64,000 nt of DNA from Brachybacterium tyrofermentans (GCF_014897585.1 NZ_JABUXW010000011.1:103362-167361), one strand, 5' to 3'; counted from the first letter of the stretch, positions 17,501 to 30,124 are shown. Notes: generated by a model not told the origin, from the sequence alone. Translations and numbers: made by a program.

Positions 17501-18043
17501 TCAGCCGACCGGAGCGAGCGCTGCCTGCTCGAGGGCGGCGAAGGCCTCCTCGAGGGCGGCGGACTTCTCCTCGGTGACGAACAGCTCGCCCTCGACCGAG
17601 AGGTCCTCGCGGAAGCCGAGGCCGATGCTGCCGATCACCTCGGCGTCCAGACGACGCATGAGGGCCTCCAGGAGCGGGAGCACCTCGCCCGCGGCGCCCC
17701 AGCCGTAGCCGACGAGCAGGGTGGGCAGCGCCGACCATTCGGCATAGAGGAAGTCGATCGCGTTCTTCAGGGCGCCGGGGTAGGAGCCGTTGTACTGCGG
17801 GGTGAGGATCACCACGGCATCCAGGGCGGCGATCCGCTCGCCCCAGGTGCGTCCGTGATCGGTGGTCTTCTCCGCACCGGACTTCGGGCTGGTGGGCTCG
17901 TCGAAGGACGGCAGGGCCACGTCGCGCAGGTCGATGAGGTCGAGGTCGAACCGGTCGCCGGCGGACTCGGCGACCCACCGGGCCACCTTCTCCCCGACGC
18001 GGTTGGGGCGGGCGCTGCTGATGATGATGCCAAGTGTCGTCAT
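17501..18043 (-). CDS. NAD(P)H-dependent FMN reductase family protein
   Basis: A 180-residue flavodoxin-fold protein: LGIIISSARPNRVGEKVARW at the N-terminus is the phosphate-binding loop of FMN_red proteins, and VVILTPQYNGSYPGALKNAI is the conserved flavin-contact segment. Members reduce FMN, quinones or azo compounds with NAD(P)H; the substrate here is not known. The sequence before the ATG (GAGAAGTTTTAAGCATC) is strikingly AT-rich for this genome, and GAGAAG could serve as a ribosome-binding site. It is divergent from the HIT gene. Confidence 0.9.
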   Translation of the reverse strand: MTTLGIIISSARPNRVGEKVARWVAESAGDRFDLDLIDLRDVALPSFDEPTSPKSGAEKTTDHGRTWGERIAALDAVVILTPQYNGSYPGALKNAIDFLYAEWSALPTLLVGYGWGAAGEVLPLLEALMRRLDAEVIGSIGLGFREDLSVEGELFVTEEKSAALEEAFAALEQAALAPVG

Positions 18044-18107
18044 GATGCTTAAAACTTCTCATATCAGTCCCGGACTCCCAAACGGGATGTGCGCAGACTC
18101 GCTCCCG

Positions 18108-18113
18108 TAGACT
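18108..18113 (+). promoter_or_regulatory. Leaderless-type -10 element of the HIT gene
   Basis: TAGACT ends eight bases before the ATG at 18121, so transcription would start at or next to the start codon. No Shine-Dalgarno sequence is present, which fits a leaderless mRNA, common in actinobacteria. Confidence 0.5.
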
Positions 18114-18120
18114 TCCCGCT

Positions 18121-18483
18121 ATGGGAAACACTGCTGCCGCACCGTCGGATCCGGACTGCGTCTTCTGCCGGATCGTGGCCGGGGAGATCCCGGCGGAACT
18201 GGTCCACGAGGACGATCAGGTGATCGCCTTCCGTGACCAGGCTCCGCAGGCTCCCGTGCATGTGCTCGTCGTCCCGCGAGAGCATCGCCGCGACGTGCTC
18301 GAGCTCGTCGAGCAGCCGGAGCTGCTGGGGCATATCGCCTCCGTCGGCGGAAAGATCGCCTCTGACCTGGGCGATAATGACTTCCGCATGATCTTCAACA
18401 CCGGCGCCCATGCCGGACAGACCGTATTCCACGTGCACGCGCACGTCCTGGCGGGCGGGCCGCTCGCAGAAGGAGAGATGTGA
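18121..18483 (+). CDS. HIT family (HinT-like) protein
   Basis: A 120-residue histidine-triad protein. CVFCRIVAGEIPAELVHEDD gives the N-terminal CxxC zinc-type pair and the HIT core; the catalytic triad is HVHAHV near the C-terminus, preceded by GAHAGQTVFH. HinT-type enzymes hydrolyse adenosine phosphoramidates and acyl-adenylates. It sits seven bases before the TTG start of phoH, an arrangement seen in several actinobacteria, and is therefore probably cotranscribed with phoH, ybeY and the CNNM gene. Confidence 0.93.
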   Translation: MGNTAAAPSDPDCVFCRIVAGEIPAELVHEDDQVIAFRDQAPQAPVHVLVVPREHRRDVLELVEQPELLGHIASVGGKIASDLGDNDFRMIFNTGAHAGQTVFHVHAHVLAGGPLAEGEM

Positions 18484-18489
18484 CGGATC

Positions 18490-19536
18490 TTGGCTGATGC
18501 CCTGACCCCGACGCCCGGCCGCGCCCCCGAGGTGCTGGAGCGGAAACTGGCGATCCCAGACGATCTGAGTCCGTTCCAGGTGCTCGGTGAGAACGATCAG
18601 GCACTGGCGGCGCTCGAGGATGCGGTGCCCGACACAGATGTTCATGTGCGCGGTCACGAGGTCATCCTGCGCGGCACCCAGGACGCCCTGCGGCGCTCCG
18701 AGCACATCATGCGCAGCCTCATCGACCTTGCCGGCACCGGTCAGGCCGTCACCACCGAGGTCGTGCAGCGCGCCGCGAACCTCTACGGCGACGACCGCGG
18801 TTCGGGCCAGAAGCTCGAGAAGGTGCTCTCGCGCACGGTGCTGTCCTCCCGGGGGCGCACGATCCGGCCCAAGACGCTGGGCCAGCAGAAGTACATCGAG
18901 ACGATCGAGTCCTCGACGATCACCTTCGGCATCGGCCCCGCCGGCACCGGCAAGACGTACCTCGCCGTGGCGATGGCGGTCCAGCAGCTGCTAAACAAGC
19001 AGATCACCCGGATCATCCTCACCCGGCCCGCCGTCGAGGCGGGGGAGAAGCTGGGCTTCCTGCCCGGGTCCCTCAACGAGAAGATCGATCCGTACCTGCG
19101 GCCCCTCAACGACGCGCTGCACGACATGCTCGACCCGGACTCGATCCCGCGCCTCATGGCCGCGGGGACGATCGAGGTCGCGCCGCTGGCCTATATGCGT
19201 GGGCGCACCCTGAACGACGCCTTCATCATCCTGGACGAGGCGCAGAACACCACACCCGAGCAGATGAAGATGTTCCTCACCCGCCTCGGGTTCAACTCCA
19301 CCATGGTGGTCACGGGCGATGTCACCCAGGTCGACCTCCCGGGCTCCCAGCAGAGCGGCCTGCGGGTCGTCGAGCAGGTGCTCTCGGGGATCGACGACAT
19401 CTCCTTCTGCCGGCTCTCCTCCCGGGACGTCGTGCGCCACAGCCTGGTCAGCGACATCGTCGATGCCTACGGCCGCTGGGAGATCCGCCCCGGCGGCAGC
19501 AGGGACTCGCGCCATCGTGGCTCCACCGCGACCTGA
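18490..19536 (+). CDS. PhoH-family ATPase
   Basis: A 348-residue PhoH-like ATPase. Walker A is [11 protein letters not shown] near residue 154, followed by [25 protein letters not shown] and Walker [19 protein letters not shown]. It is the housekeeping PhoH (YbeZ-type), an RNA-metabolism ATPase genetically linked to YbeY in most bacteria. The start is TTG at 18490, with GGAGA about 13 bases upstream; no better start is available. ybeY follows 70 bases later. The gap is filled with short GAGCACCGAGAACCGAGAGC-like repeats. Confidence 0.93.
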   Translation: MADALTPTPGRAPEVLERKLAIPDDLSPFQVLGENDQALAALEDAVPDTDVHVRGHEVILRGTQDALRRSEHIMRSLIDLAGTGQAVTTEVVQRAANLYGDDRGSGQKLEKVLSRTVLSSRGRTIRPKTLGQQKYIETIESSTITFGIGPAGTGKTYLAVAMAVQQLLNKQITRIILTRPAVEAGEKLGFLPGSLNEKIDPYLRPLNDALHDMLDPDSIPRLMAAGTIEVAPLAYMRGRTLNDAFIILDEAQNTTPEQMKMFLTRLGFNSTMVVTGDVTQVDLPGSQQSGLRVVEQVLSGIDDISFCRLSSRDVVRHSLVSDIVDAYGRWEIRPGGSRDSRHRGSTAT

Positions 19537-19606
19537 TCCCGGACCGGCCGTCGATCACCGATCCCCGAGCATTGAGCACCGAGAACCGAGAGCTGAGCAG
19601 CCAGAC

Positions 19607-20068
19607 ATGACCATCGAGATCCGCAACGAGACCACCTACGTCGTCGACGAGAACGAGTTCGTCGACTGCGCCCGCTTCGTCTTCGAGGCGATGCACCTCA
19701 ACCCGGCCACCGAGATGTCGATCCTCTTCGTCGATGAGGACGCGATGGAGAAGCTCCACGTGCAGTGGCTGGACCTTCCGGGGCCGACGGACGTCATGAG
19801 CTTCCCGATGGACGAGCTCACGCCCGGCAGCGCCGAGCATCCCGCTCCGGAGGGCCTGCTCGGCGATGTCGTGCTGTGCCCGAGCGTCGCCGCGAAGCAG
19901 GCCGCCGAGGCCGGGCACAGCGCCGTCGAGGAGATGCTGCTGCTGACCTGCCATTCGATCCTGCACCTTCTGGGCTATGACCACATGGAGGAGGACGAGC
20001 GGAAGGTCATGTTCGACCTCCAGCGCCAGCTGCTGCTGACGTTCCTCGCCTCCCGGGGGAAGAGCTGA
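19607..20068 (+). CDS. ybeY: Endoribonuclease YbeY
   Basis: A 153-residue metalloprotein. The zinc ligands are in HSILHLLGYDH, and the conserved LHVQWLDLPGPTDVMSFP block precedes it. YbeY is involved in 16S rRNA 3'-end maturation and ribosome quality control. The frame is open from 19319, but the upstream part overlaps phoH; the ATG at 19607 gives the family N-terminus MTIEIRNETTYVVDENEF. It lies between phoH and the CNNM gene, the standard order. Confidence 0.95.
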   Translation: MTIEIRNETTYVVDENEFVDCARFVFEAMHLNPATEMSILFVDEDAMEKLHVQWLDLPGPTDVMSFPMDELTPGSAEHPAPEGLLGDVVLCPSVAAKQAAEAGHSAVEEMLLLTCHSILHLLGYDHMEEDERKVMFDLQRQLLLTFLASRGKS

Positions 20069-20141
20069 GCGCCATCGCCATGCCTGATCAACCTCCGCAG
20101 CGCGCCCTCGGCATGAGCAGTCCGGACAGAGCGGGCCTCCC

Positions 20142-21525
20142 ATGCTGAGCACCGCGCTGCTCGTCCTCATCCCGCTGGGCCTGGCCTCGCTGGTCGTCTC
20201 GTCCCTGCTGATGGCCGTGGACGGCGCCTACCTCACGGTCTCCCGCGGTGCGCTGGAGAAGAGCCTGGCCGAGCATCCCGAGTCCGTGCGGACCCGGGTG
20301 CTCGGCCAGCACTCCGACACCGCCCGCACCCTCCTGTCCGTGTCGCTCGGGAGGATGCTCGCCGAGGCGGTGACCGTCACCGCGATCGCCGGCATCGCCT
20401 TCATGGGGGCCGACCGTCTCGGGATCGGCGCCAGCTGGCTCGCGCCGACGGTGGTGACCGTCGTCGGGGCTGCGCTGCTGCTGCTCGTGATCCTCGTGAT
20501 CTCGCCGCGCACGATCGGCCGCAGCCGCCCCGAATCGGTGCTCATCTCGAGCCGCTCCGTGGTCGCTGCGGCGCGGGGAGCGCTCTGGCTGCCGGTGAGC
20601 GCGCTGACCGCGGTCGGCGCGAACCTCGCCGCCCGTCCCGGCGCGCAGGACCGAGCCGAGGACGGCGCCGAGAAGGCCCGCCAGAACGTGGACCGCGCCC
20701 TCGAGGACGAGCACGTCCAGGACGGCGAGCGGGACATGATCCAGGGCGTCTTCGAACTGCGCGATCGGATGGTGCGCGAGCTGATGGTGCCGCGCACCGA
20801 CATGGTCGCCCTCTCCTGCGATGCCTCTGCCGAGTCGGCGGTCCAGCTGTTCGTGCGCTCGGGCTTCTCCCGGATCCCGGTCATCGGCGAGAGCGTCGAC
20901 GACCTGCAGGGGATGCTGTACGTCAAGGACGTCATGAAGGCGATCCACGCTCCCTGGGACCCGCGCCCGGAACGTCCGGTCTCCGAGATCATGAGGCCGG
21001 CGCGCTTCGTACCGGAGTTCGTCATGGCCGACGAGGTGCTGCGGCAGATGCAGACCAGCCACGTGCACATCACCATGGTGGTGGACGAGTACGGAGGGGT
21101 CTCCGGCATCGTCACGATCGAGGACATCCTCGAGGAGATCGTGGGCGAGATCGCCGACGAGCACGATCCCGCCGAACCCGAGATCGAGGACCTCGGCGAG
21201 GGCCGCTACCGGGTCCCCGCCCGGGCCGGGCTGTCAGAGGTCGGGGATCTGTTCGACCTCGAGCTGGACGACGACGACATCGACAGCGTGGGCGGGCTGC
21301 TCGGCAAGGTGACCGGCCGCGTGCCGATCGTCGGCTCCCGCGCCGAGGCCTTCGGCCTGGTGCTCGAGGCGGAGAGCACCTCGGGGCGCCGCCGGCGGCT
21401 GAGCACCGTGATCGTCTCCCGGGTGAAGGACGCGCACGACGTGCACGACGCGCAGAACCCGCAGGACGCACAGGATGTACAGCACGCGCAGGACGACATG
21501 CATGACGCCGATCAGGAGACCGCAG

Positions 21526-21536
<11 letters not shown>
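20142..21536 (+). CDS. CNNM/CorC-type transporter protein with CBS domains
   Basis: A 464-residue hemolysin-C-like protein. The N-terminal 140 residues are the DUF21/CNNM membrane domain (MLSTALLVLIPLGLASLVVS and further hydrophobic segments). The CBS pair follows (RELMVPRTDMVALSCDASA, RIPVIGESVDDLQGMLYVKD, HITMVVDEYGGVSGIVTIED), then the CorC_HlyC domain. Relatives are linked to magnesium or cobalt efflux. The C-terminal 35 residues are a His/Asp/Gln-rich repeat (HDVHDAQNPQDAQDVQHAQD) encoded by short DNA repeats, which might bind metal. Its stop overlaps the start of era. Confidence 0.9.
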
Positions 21537-24551
<3,015 letters not shown>

Positions 24552-24654
24552 GACCCGGCGCGGGCCCCGAGCGGCCGGTGCCCGCCCTCGGCGGGTCGTG
24601 TTCCGCCCTCCGAGGGACCGGCGCCCGTTCTCCGCGGGCGTGCCTCCCGTGATG

Positions 24655-24690
24655 TCGTGGAAGGTGCCGCTGAGCTGGCACCTTCCACGA
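24655..24690. terminator. Bidirectional terminator between leuA and EamA gene
   Basis: A perfect 14-bp inverted repeat (TCGTGGAAGGTGCC and its complement) encloses an 8-base loop, between convergent leuA and the exporter gene. Confidence 0.8.
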
Positions 24691-24701
24691 TGTGGCCCGG
24701 C

Positions 24702-25775
24702 TCAGTGCCGCCCGGTGTCGGTGCCGAACGCTCCGGGCGCCTCGTCGGCCCCCAGCCCCTCCTCGGGGAACACCACGGGCATCTCCCCGGTCAGGGTCGC
24801 GTGGGTCGGTGTGGGAAGCTCCCATCCGGGCTCCTCGTCGACCGGCTGGGGCTGGTCGGGAGCGGCGCCCCGGGCGGTGAGGGTGATGCCCACGCTCGCA
24901 CCCACGACGAGCAGCGCGGCGGCGATGCGCAGGGCCGTCGCGTCCTGGCCGATCAGGAGCACCCCGGCGAACAGAGCGATGACCGGCTCGAGGCTCAGGA
25001 GGATCCCGAACACGTGGCGGGGGAGCCGTCGCAGCGCCGCGAGCTCGAGGGTGTACGGCAGCACCGAGGCGAGCAGCGCCGTGCCCACGGCGAGGCCGAG
25101 CAGACGCAGATCCACCAGACCCGCGACCGCTCCGGGGGCACCCAGCGGGAGCACCACGAGGGCGCCGACGGCCATGGCCACGGCGAGACCGTCCTGTCCG
25201 GGCACGAGACGTCCCACACGGGCGCTGCACAGCACGTACATTCCCCAGAACACGGCGGCGATCAGGGCGAACAGCACGCCGATGCCGTCCAGTGCGGTGT
25301 CGCCGGTGAGGGACTCCAGACCGAACAGGCTCACGCCGCCGAGGGCGAGCACCACCCACAGCAGATCGGTGCGGCGCGTGGAGAGCACGGCGGAGACGGC
25401 CAGCGGTCCGAGGAACTCGATCGCGACCGCGGTGCCCAGCGGAATGCGGCTGATCGACGCGTAGAAGGCGCCGTTCATCGCACCGATGGCGCCACCGAAC
25501 AGGAGCACGGCGATCCACTGCTCGCGGGTGAAGCGGTGGAGCTTGGGCCGCACGATCACGAGCAGCACGAGGGCCGCGATGCCGAGGCGCAGGGAGGTGG
25601 TGCCCCAGGGGCCGAGCTCAGGGAAGAGCTGGGTGGCCAGGGCCGCTCCGAACTGGAGCGAGATACAGGAGCCGAGGATGAACATCACCGGGGTCAGCGG
25701 CACCCCGGAACCACCACGGGGTGCACCCGTGACCGGGGCCGATCCGGTGGAGGCAGGAGAAGCAGAGATCGTCAC
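24702..25775 (-). CDS. EamA/RhtA-like metabolite exporter
   Basis: A 357-residue drug/metabolite-transporter-family protein with about ten membrane segments in two EamA repeats (for example GPWGTTSLRLGIAALVLLVI, EFLGPLAVSAVL, FALIAAVFWGMYVLCSARVG and LSLEPVIALFAGVLLIGQ). The GTAVAIEFLGPLAV motif is typical of RhtA threonine/homoserine-exporter relatives. The C-terminal 50 residues form an acidic, Pro-rich cytoplasmic tail. It is divergent from a LysR regulator that probably controls it, as in LysE/LysG-type pairs. The substrate is unknown. Confidence 0.87.
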   Translation of the reverse strand: MTISASPASTGSAPVTGAPRGGSGVPLTPVMFILGSCISLQFGAALATQLFPELGPWGTTSLRLGIAALVLLVIVRPKLHRFTREQWIAVLLFGGAIGAMNGAFYASISRIPLGTAVAIEFLGPLAVSAVLSTRRTDLLWVVLALGGVSLFGLESLTGDTALDGIGVLFALIAAVFWGMYVLCSARVGRLVPGQDGLAVAMAVGALVVLPLGAPGAVAGLVDLRLLGLAVGTALLASVLPYTLELAALRRLPRHVFGILLSLEPVIALFAGVLLIGQDATALRIAAALLVVGASVGITLTARGAAPDQPQPVDEEPGWELPTPTHATLTGEMPVVFPEEGLGADEAPGAFGTDTGRH

Positions 25776-25836
25776 GCCTCCACTGTGGGGCCTCGCATCC
25801 GATCTGGTCCAGCGAATGTTTCCGACGTGTACCGTG

Positions 25837-25847
25837 AAGCAATGCTT
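25837..25847. promoter_or_regulatory. Palindrome in the exporter/LysR intergenic region
   Basis: AAGCAATGCTT is an 11-base perfect palindrome about 20 bases before the lysR-type gene and 62 bases before the exporter start. Its place in the 92-base divergent control region and its AT-rich core suit a LysR-type binding half. Confidence 0.4.
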
Positions 25848-25867
25848 AACGTCGAGAAGAGGGCGCG

Positions 25868-26794
25868 ATGCTGAACCTCCATCGCCTGTTCCTGATGCAC
25901 GAACTGCGCAGGTTGGAGACGATGTCGGCGGTCGCCAAGGCCCACTCGATGTCGCCCTCGGCGGTGTCCCAGCAGCTCTCCCACCTGGAGCGGGAGACCA
26001 AGGTCACCCTGTTCGAGCAGGCTGGCCGACGGGTCATCCTGACCGATGCGGGCATGCAGCTGGCCCGGCGCGCCGAGGAGATGCTCAGCCTGCTCGAGGC
26101 CACCGAGGCCGAGCTCGAGATGGCGCAGGGCGAGGCGAGCGGGGTGCTGCGCGTCGCCTCCTTCCAGACGCCGCTGATCGCACTCGCCCCGGCCACGGTG
26201 AGCATCCTCGAGCAGCGCCATCCCGAGCTCCGGATCGAGCTCGCCCAGCGCGAGGTCGAGGCGGCGTACGAGGGCCTCCTGGCGCATCGCTTCGAGGTGA
26301 TCCTGGGCGAGGACTATCCCGGGGGCCGACGGGTCGTGCGGCGCGGCACCGACCGGGAGGACCTGCTCCGGGACCCGCTGCTGCTGGTGCTGCCGGACTC
26401 CGGTCCCTGGTCCGTGCCCGGCTCCCTCGCGGAGCTGGCCGATGCACCCTGGGCGCTGGACCCCGAGGACACCCGCACCGGGGACTGGGCGCGCACCTAT
26501 CTGCGCGCCGCCGGCGTCGAGCCCCGAGTCCGCTTCGACACCCCGGACCCGCTCCTGCAGGTGCACCTGGTGCGCTCCGGCCATGCGGTTGCCTTCCTCC
26601 CGGGCATCATCGCCTCCGAGCACCTCGGTGGGACCCGACCTCTGCGGCTGCCCGGTGACCCTCACCGGTCCCTCTACACCGCGGCCCGGGCCGGGGCGGC
26701 GGGCCAGCCCGCGCTGCTGGCCTTCCGAGCCGCCCTGCTCGAGGCCGGTGGGACGCTCAGCGATCTGCACGCCCTGGATCGACTCGAGCGCTGA
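25868..26794 (+). CDS. LysR-family transcriptional regulator
   Basis: A 308-residue LysR regulator. The N-terminal helix-turn-helix is LFLMHELRRLETMSAVAKAHSMSPSAVSQQLSHLERE (split here: the recognition helix is SPSAVSQQLSHLE), and the substrate-binding domain begins GVLRVASFQT near residue 93. It is transcribed away from the EamA exporter across a 92-base region containing a palindrome. LysR regulators usually control the divergent gene in response to a small-molecule inducer, here most likely the exported compound. The stop is two bases before a run of 14 cytosines. Confidence 0.9.
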   Translation: MLNLHRLFLMHELRRLETMSAVAKAHSMSPSAVSQQLSHLERETKVTLFEQAGRRVILTDAGMQLARRAEEMLSLLEATEAELEMAQGEASGVLRVASFQTPLIALAPATVSILEQRHPELRIELAQREVEAAYEGLLAHRFEVILGEDYPGGRRVVRRGTDREDLLRDPLLLVLPDSGPWSVPGSLAELADAPWALDPEDTRTGDWARTYLRAAGVEPRVRFDTPDPLLQVHLVRSGHAVAFLPGIIASEHLGGTRPLRLPGDPHRSLYTAARAGAAGQPALLAFRAALLEAGGTLSDLHALDRLER

Positions 26795-26795
26795 G

Positions 26796-26809
26796 CCCCC
26801 CCCCCCCCC
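26796..26809 (+). repeat. 14-base poly-C tract
   Basis: A run of 14 C residues starts two bases after the LysR stop codon. Such homopolymers are slippage-prone and may also be a sequencing hot spot. It lies about 155 bases before the M28 peptidase start and outside both coding regions. Confidence 0.9.
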
Positions 26810-26963
26810 GAGCAGTTCTCGGCGGAAGGACGGCAAGGCGGAAGGGCGAAGGGAAGGAGCGACGGGGAGGGCAGGTCTCGGAACCGCAACGGAATCCAGC
26901 ACGACGGCGTTTCTCCATCGCAAGGAGGAGGCAGAAGCGGCGTCGCCCCTGTACACACGTGGT

Positions 26964-29306
26964 ATGACGATGCGCAGCGGTCCCGACATCCCTGACCCGA
27001 CCGGGCCCGAGCGACCACAGGCTGACCCGGACCAGGAGGACGAATCGTCGGCAGAGCCCAGCAGGTCCGGCGCCGCGAGGGCCCGTGCGCAGCGGCCGGG
27101 CCGCGGACGGTCCCTCCTCGTGCGCGGGCAGATTCCTCTGCTCCTGGTGGCGCTCGCCCTCGTGGTCGCCCTGGGCTTCGCCTCGCGCGGCGTCACCGCG
27201 GCGCAGGGGACGGATGCCCCGGCGGACGTCTTCAGTGCCGCACGTGCCTCCCAGGCGGCCGCAGCGGTCGTGGCCGAGCCGCGTCCCGTCGGGTCGGCGG
27301 CGAACGCCCGTGCCCACGAGGAGCTCGCTGACCAGCTGACAGAGCTCGGCTTCACGACCGACACCCAGGAGTCGATCGGGCTGCGCGCGATGGACGACGA
27401 GGGGGTCGCTGGGTATACCCGGAACCTCCTCGGAGTACGGCCCGGCACGGACCCCACCGGCACCATCGTCCTGGCGACGCACATCGACTCGGTCCCCCGC
27501 GCTCCCGGAGCGGCGGACGCCGGCGTCGGCGTCGCCACGATCCTCGAGTCGATCCGTGCGCTCGGACCGGAGGCTCAGCGCAACGATCTGGTGGTGCTCC
27601 TGGTCGACGGGGAGGAGCGCGGACTGCTGGGCGCGCAGGCGTACCTCGATGAGCGGGCCGAGGAGCTGACGCCCCCGGTGGTCGTGCTGAACCACGAGGC
27701 CCGCGGCATCTCCGGTCGCCCTGTGGTGACCCGGACGAACGGGCCGATGCACGACGTGCTCGGCGCGATGCCCCACCCCGAGTTCGAATCCTTCACCGAT
27801 GCCCTGTTCGAGATCATCCCCAACGACACCGACTTCACCGTCTATCGTGCGGCCGGCTGGTGGGGGATGGACATGGCGATCATCGACGACGCGTGGGCGT
27901 ATCACAGCCCCCAGGACGACGCCGCGCACCTCGATCAGAACTCGCTCCAGCATTATGGGGATCTGACCCTCGCGCTCACCCGTGACCTGGCGGGCAGGGA
28001 CCTGGGCGCGCTGGAGGAGGGGTCGGGCGGGGACCCGGTGCAGACCACAGCCCCGTGGGGGATCGTCGGCATCCACCCGCTGCTGCTGACCGTGCTCGCT
28101 CTGTGCGCACCCATCGCGCTGCTGGCCGTGATCCTCGTGGAGCGCCGACGGGGACGGCTCACGCTGCTCGGCGTCGCGCTCGGGGTCGTCGCCGGGACGC
28201 TCGGCCTGGCCCTCGCGGTCGCGGCGGCGGTCGTGACCTGGCAGCTCGCCTCCGCCGCGACGCCGCAGATGCTCTCGCAGACGACCCGCGAACCGGTGCG
28301 CGCCGAGCTCTTCCTCCTCGCCGATCTCGTGGCCGGTGCGGTGGGGGTCGCCTGCTGCTGGGTGCTGGCGCGCCTTCTCATCGGTCGCGCGGCGCTGCTC
28401 ACCGGCGCAGGACTCGCCATGACGGCGCTGCTCGCCGCACTGGCCCTCTATTCACCCGCGCTGGGCAGCTCGATGATCCCGCCCGCGATCCTCGCCGCCG
28501 CCGGGGCCCTGCTGGCGACGATGCTCCCCGCCGGCCCCGCGCTCGCGATCCGGGTGCTCGCCCTGCTGCCGACGGCGTGGATGCTCGGCACGCAGGTCTC
28601 CGCCCTCATGGAGTTCGGCATCGCCTCGTCCGCCGGCGGTCTCGCCGGGACCGCCGTGGTCGGGCTCGGAGCGGCGGCGCCGCTGTTCCTCGGACGCGGC
28701 GACGCCTCCCTCCCCTCCCGGCGACCGCATCGGCTCCTGATCCCGGTGCTGCCCGCCGTGATCACCGTCGGCCTCGTGGTCGGAGGCACCGCGTGGACCC
28801 AGGCCGCACCGGAACCGGTCCAGGAGCGGGTGGACGCGCACGTCGACGGCGCGACGGGAGCGACCACCTGGGAGGCGTCCGGGACGACCGCCTGGGGGCA
28901 GGCGCTGGATGGCGTCTCGGCCACCTCGGACGTGCCGCTGCCCATGATCGAGGTCGCCGATGCTGCGGGGACGCCGTCGACGGACGGCACGCGGCGCGTC
29001 CGGCTGCTCATCACCTCCCCGCGCGAGGCCGCTCAACTGGAGCTCAGCCCGAGCGTCGGGGGTCTCGAGGACGTGAGCATCGACGGGCGCAGTCTGGAAT
29101 CGGGGAATCCCCTGACCGGGGTGCAGATCGTCGGTGTCCCGCAGGGGGAGGCCGTCACGGTGGAGGCGACCGTCCCCGAGAGCGCCGAGCTCACACTCCT
29201 GGAGACCACCTATGATCCGTCGATCGCCGGCGGGTGGAAGGCCCCGGGCGACGACGTCTCCCTCATGCAGCCGCGGGTCCAGGTGGCACTCGACGTCCCG
29301 CTCTGA
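26964..29306 (+). CDS. Membrane-anchored M28-family aminopeptidase
   Basis: A 780-residue protein. After a charged cytoplasmic N-terminus comes a membrane anchor (residues about 52-72, LLLVALALVVALGF). The M28 zinc-peptidase domain follows: ATHIDSVPRAPGAADAGVGV carries the first His and bridging Asp, LLVDGEERGLLGA the catalytic and metal glutamates, and YHSPQDDAAH the last His. About six more membrane segments and a C-terminal extracytoplasmic domain follow, as in Fxna/ERMP1-like peptidases. The start is taken as ATG at 26964; there is no clear ribosome-binding site, so it may be leaderless. Substrate unknown. Confidence 0.88.
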   Translation: MTMRSGPDIPDPTGPERPQADPDQEDESSAEPSRSGAARARAQRPGRGRSLLVRGQIPLLLVALALVVALGFASRGVTAAQGTDAPADVFSAARASQAAAAVVAEPRPVGSAANARAHEELADQLTELGFTTDTQESIGLRAMDDEGVAGYTRNLLGVRPGTDPTGTIVLATHIDSVPRAPGAADAGVGVATILESIRALGPEAQRNDLVVLLVDGEERGLLGAQAYLDERAEELTPPVVVLNHEARGISGRPVVTRTNGPMHDVLGAMPHPEFESFTDALFEIIPNDTDFTVYRAAGWWGMDMAIIDDAWAYHSPQDDAAHLDQNSLQHYGDLTLALTRDLAGRDLGALEEGSGGDPVQTTAPWGIVGIHPLLLTVLALCAPIALLAVILVERRRGRLTLLGVALGVVAGTLGLALAVAAAVVTWQLASAATPQMLSQTTREPVRAELFLLADLVAGAVGVACCWVLARLLIGRAALLTGAGLAMTALLAALALYSPALGSSMIPPAILAAAGALLATMLPAGPALAIRVLALLPTAWMLGTQVSALMEFGIASSAGGLAGTAVVGLGAAAPLFLGRGDASLPSRRPHRLLIPVLPAVITVGLVVGGTAWTQAAPEPVQERVDAHVDGATGATTWEASGTTAWGQALDGVSATSDVPLPMIEVADAAGTPSTDGTRRVRLLITSPREAAQLELSPSVGGLEDVSIDGRSLESGNPLTGVQIVGVPQGEAVTVEATVPESAELTLLETTYDPSIAGGWKAPGDDVSLMQPRVQVALDVPL

Positions 29307-29312
29307 GCCGGG

Positions 29313-29330
29313 TATCTTGAGATCAAGATA
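29313..29330. promoter_or_regulatory. 18-bp palindrome overlapping the tam promoter
   Basis: TATCTTGAGATCAAGATA has perfect 8-base arms around a GA centre and is very AT-rich for this genome. GATAAT at 29326-29331 is a good -10, so a bound dimer would block it. The shape suggests a MarR-type regulator, but none is encoded nearby. The tam ATG lies 27 bases downstream. Confidence 0.6.
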
Positions 29331-29356
29331 ATTCTCGACGGTCGGAGGCCGCAGCG

Positions 29357-30124
29357 ATGGTGCACACCTGGAGCCCGGAGCAGTACCTGAAGTTCGGCGA
29401 CGAGCGCGGGCGCCCGTTCGTGGATCTCACCGCGCGGATCGGCGCCATCTCGCCCGGTCTCGTCGTCGACCTCGGCGCCGGCCCCGGCACCCTGACCGCC
29501 CAGCTCGCCGAGCGCTGGCCGTCGGCCGAGGTGCTCGCGGTCGACGCGAGCCCGCAGATGGTCGCCCGGGCCCAGGAGGTCCCCGGCATCGGGGCGCAGC
29601 GAGGGGACGTGCGCAGCTGGGAGCCTCCGCGCGGGGTCGACGTGCTGGTCACCAACGCCATGCTGCAATGGGTCCCCGGGCACCTGGAGCTGCTGCCGCG
29701 CCTGGTCGCCATGCTCGCCCCCGGCGGCTGGCTGGCGATGCAGGTGCCCGGCAACTTCGAGGAGCCCAGCCACTCGATCAGGCGGCAGCTCGCGGCGCAG
29801 CAGCCTTATGCCCGCCACCTCGACGGGGTCGATCACCCCGCCTCCCATGATGCCGCCACCTACCTCCGCGCGCTGGGGCAGCTGGGCCTCGAGGTGGACG
29901 CCTGGGAGACGACCTATCTGCACGTGCTGCACGGGCCGGATCCCGTCTTCGAGTGGGTCAGCGGCACCGGGGCCCGGCCCACGCTCCAGGCCCTGCCCGA
30001 GGCGCTGCTCCCGGCCTTCGAGGCCGAGTTCAAGGAGCGCCTGCGCCGTGCCTATCCTGACGAGGGCGGCGGCGTCATCCTCCCGTTCCGCCGGATCTTC
30101 GCGGTGGCCCGCAAGCCCGCCTGA
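29357..30124 (+). CDS. tam: Trans-aconitate 2-methyltransferase-like protein
   Basis: A 255-residue class I SAM methyltransferase. MVHTWSPEQYLKFGDERGRPF at the N-terminus and LVVDLGAGPGTLTAQLAERW (SAM motif I) match the Tam family, with NAMLQWVPGHLELLPRLVAM and the Arg-rich C-terminus also conserved. Tam methylates trans-aconitate, a toxic by-product of the citric acid cycle. A strong palindrome covers its -10 region. GGTCGGAGG just before the ATG is a reasonable ribosome-binding site. It converges with the EcsC gene across a short repeat region. Confidence 0.9.
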   Translation: MVHTWSPEQYLKFGDERGRPFVDLTARIGAISPGLVVDLGAGPGTLTAQLAERWPSAEVLAVDASPQMVARAQEVPGIGAQRGDVRSWEPPRGVDVLVTNAMLQWVPGHLELLPRLVAMLAPGGWLAMQVPGNFEEPSHSIRRQLAAQQPYARHLDGVDHPASHDAATYLRALGQLGLEVDAWETTYLHVLHGPDPVFEWVSGTGARPTLQALPEALLPAFEAEFKERLRRAYPDEGGGVILPFRRIFAVARKPA

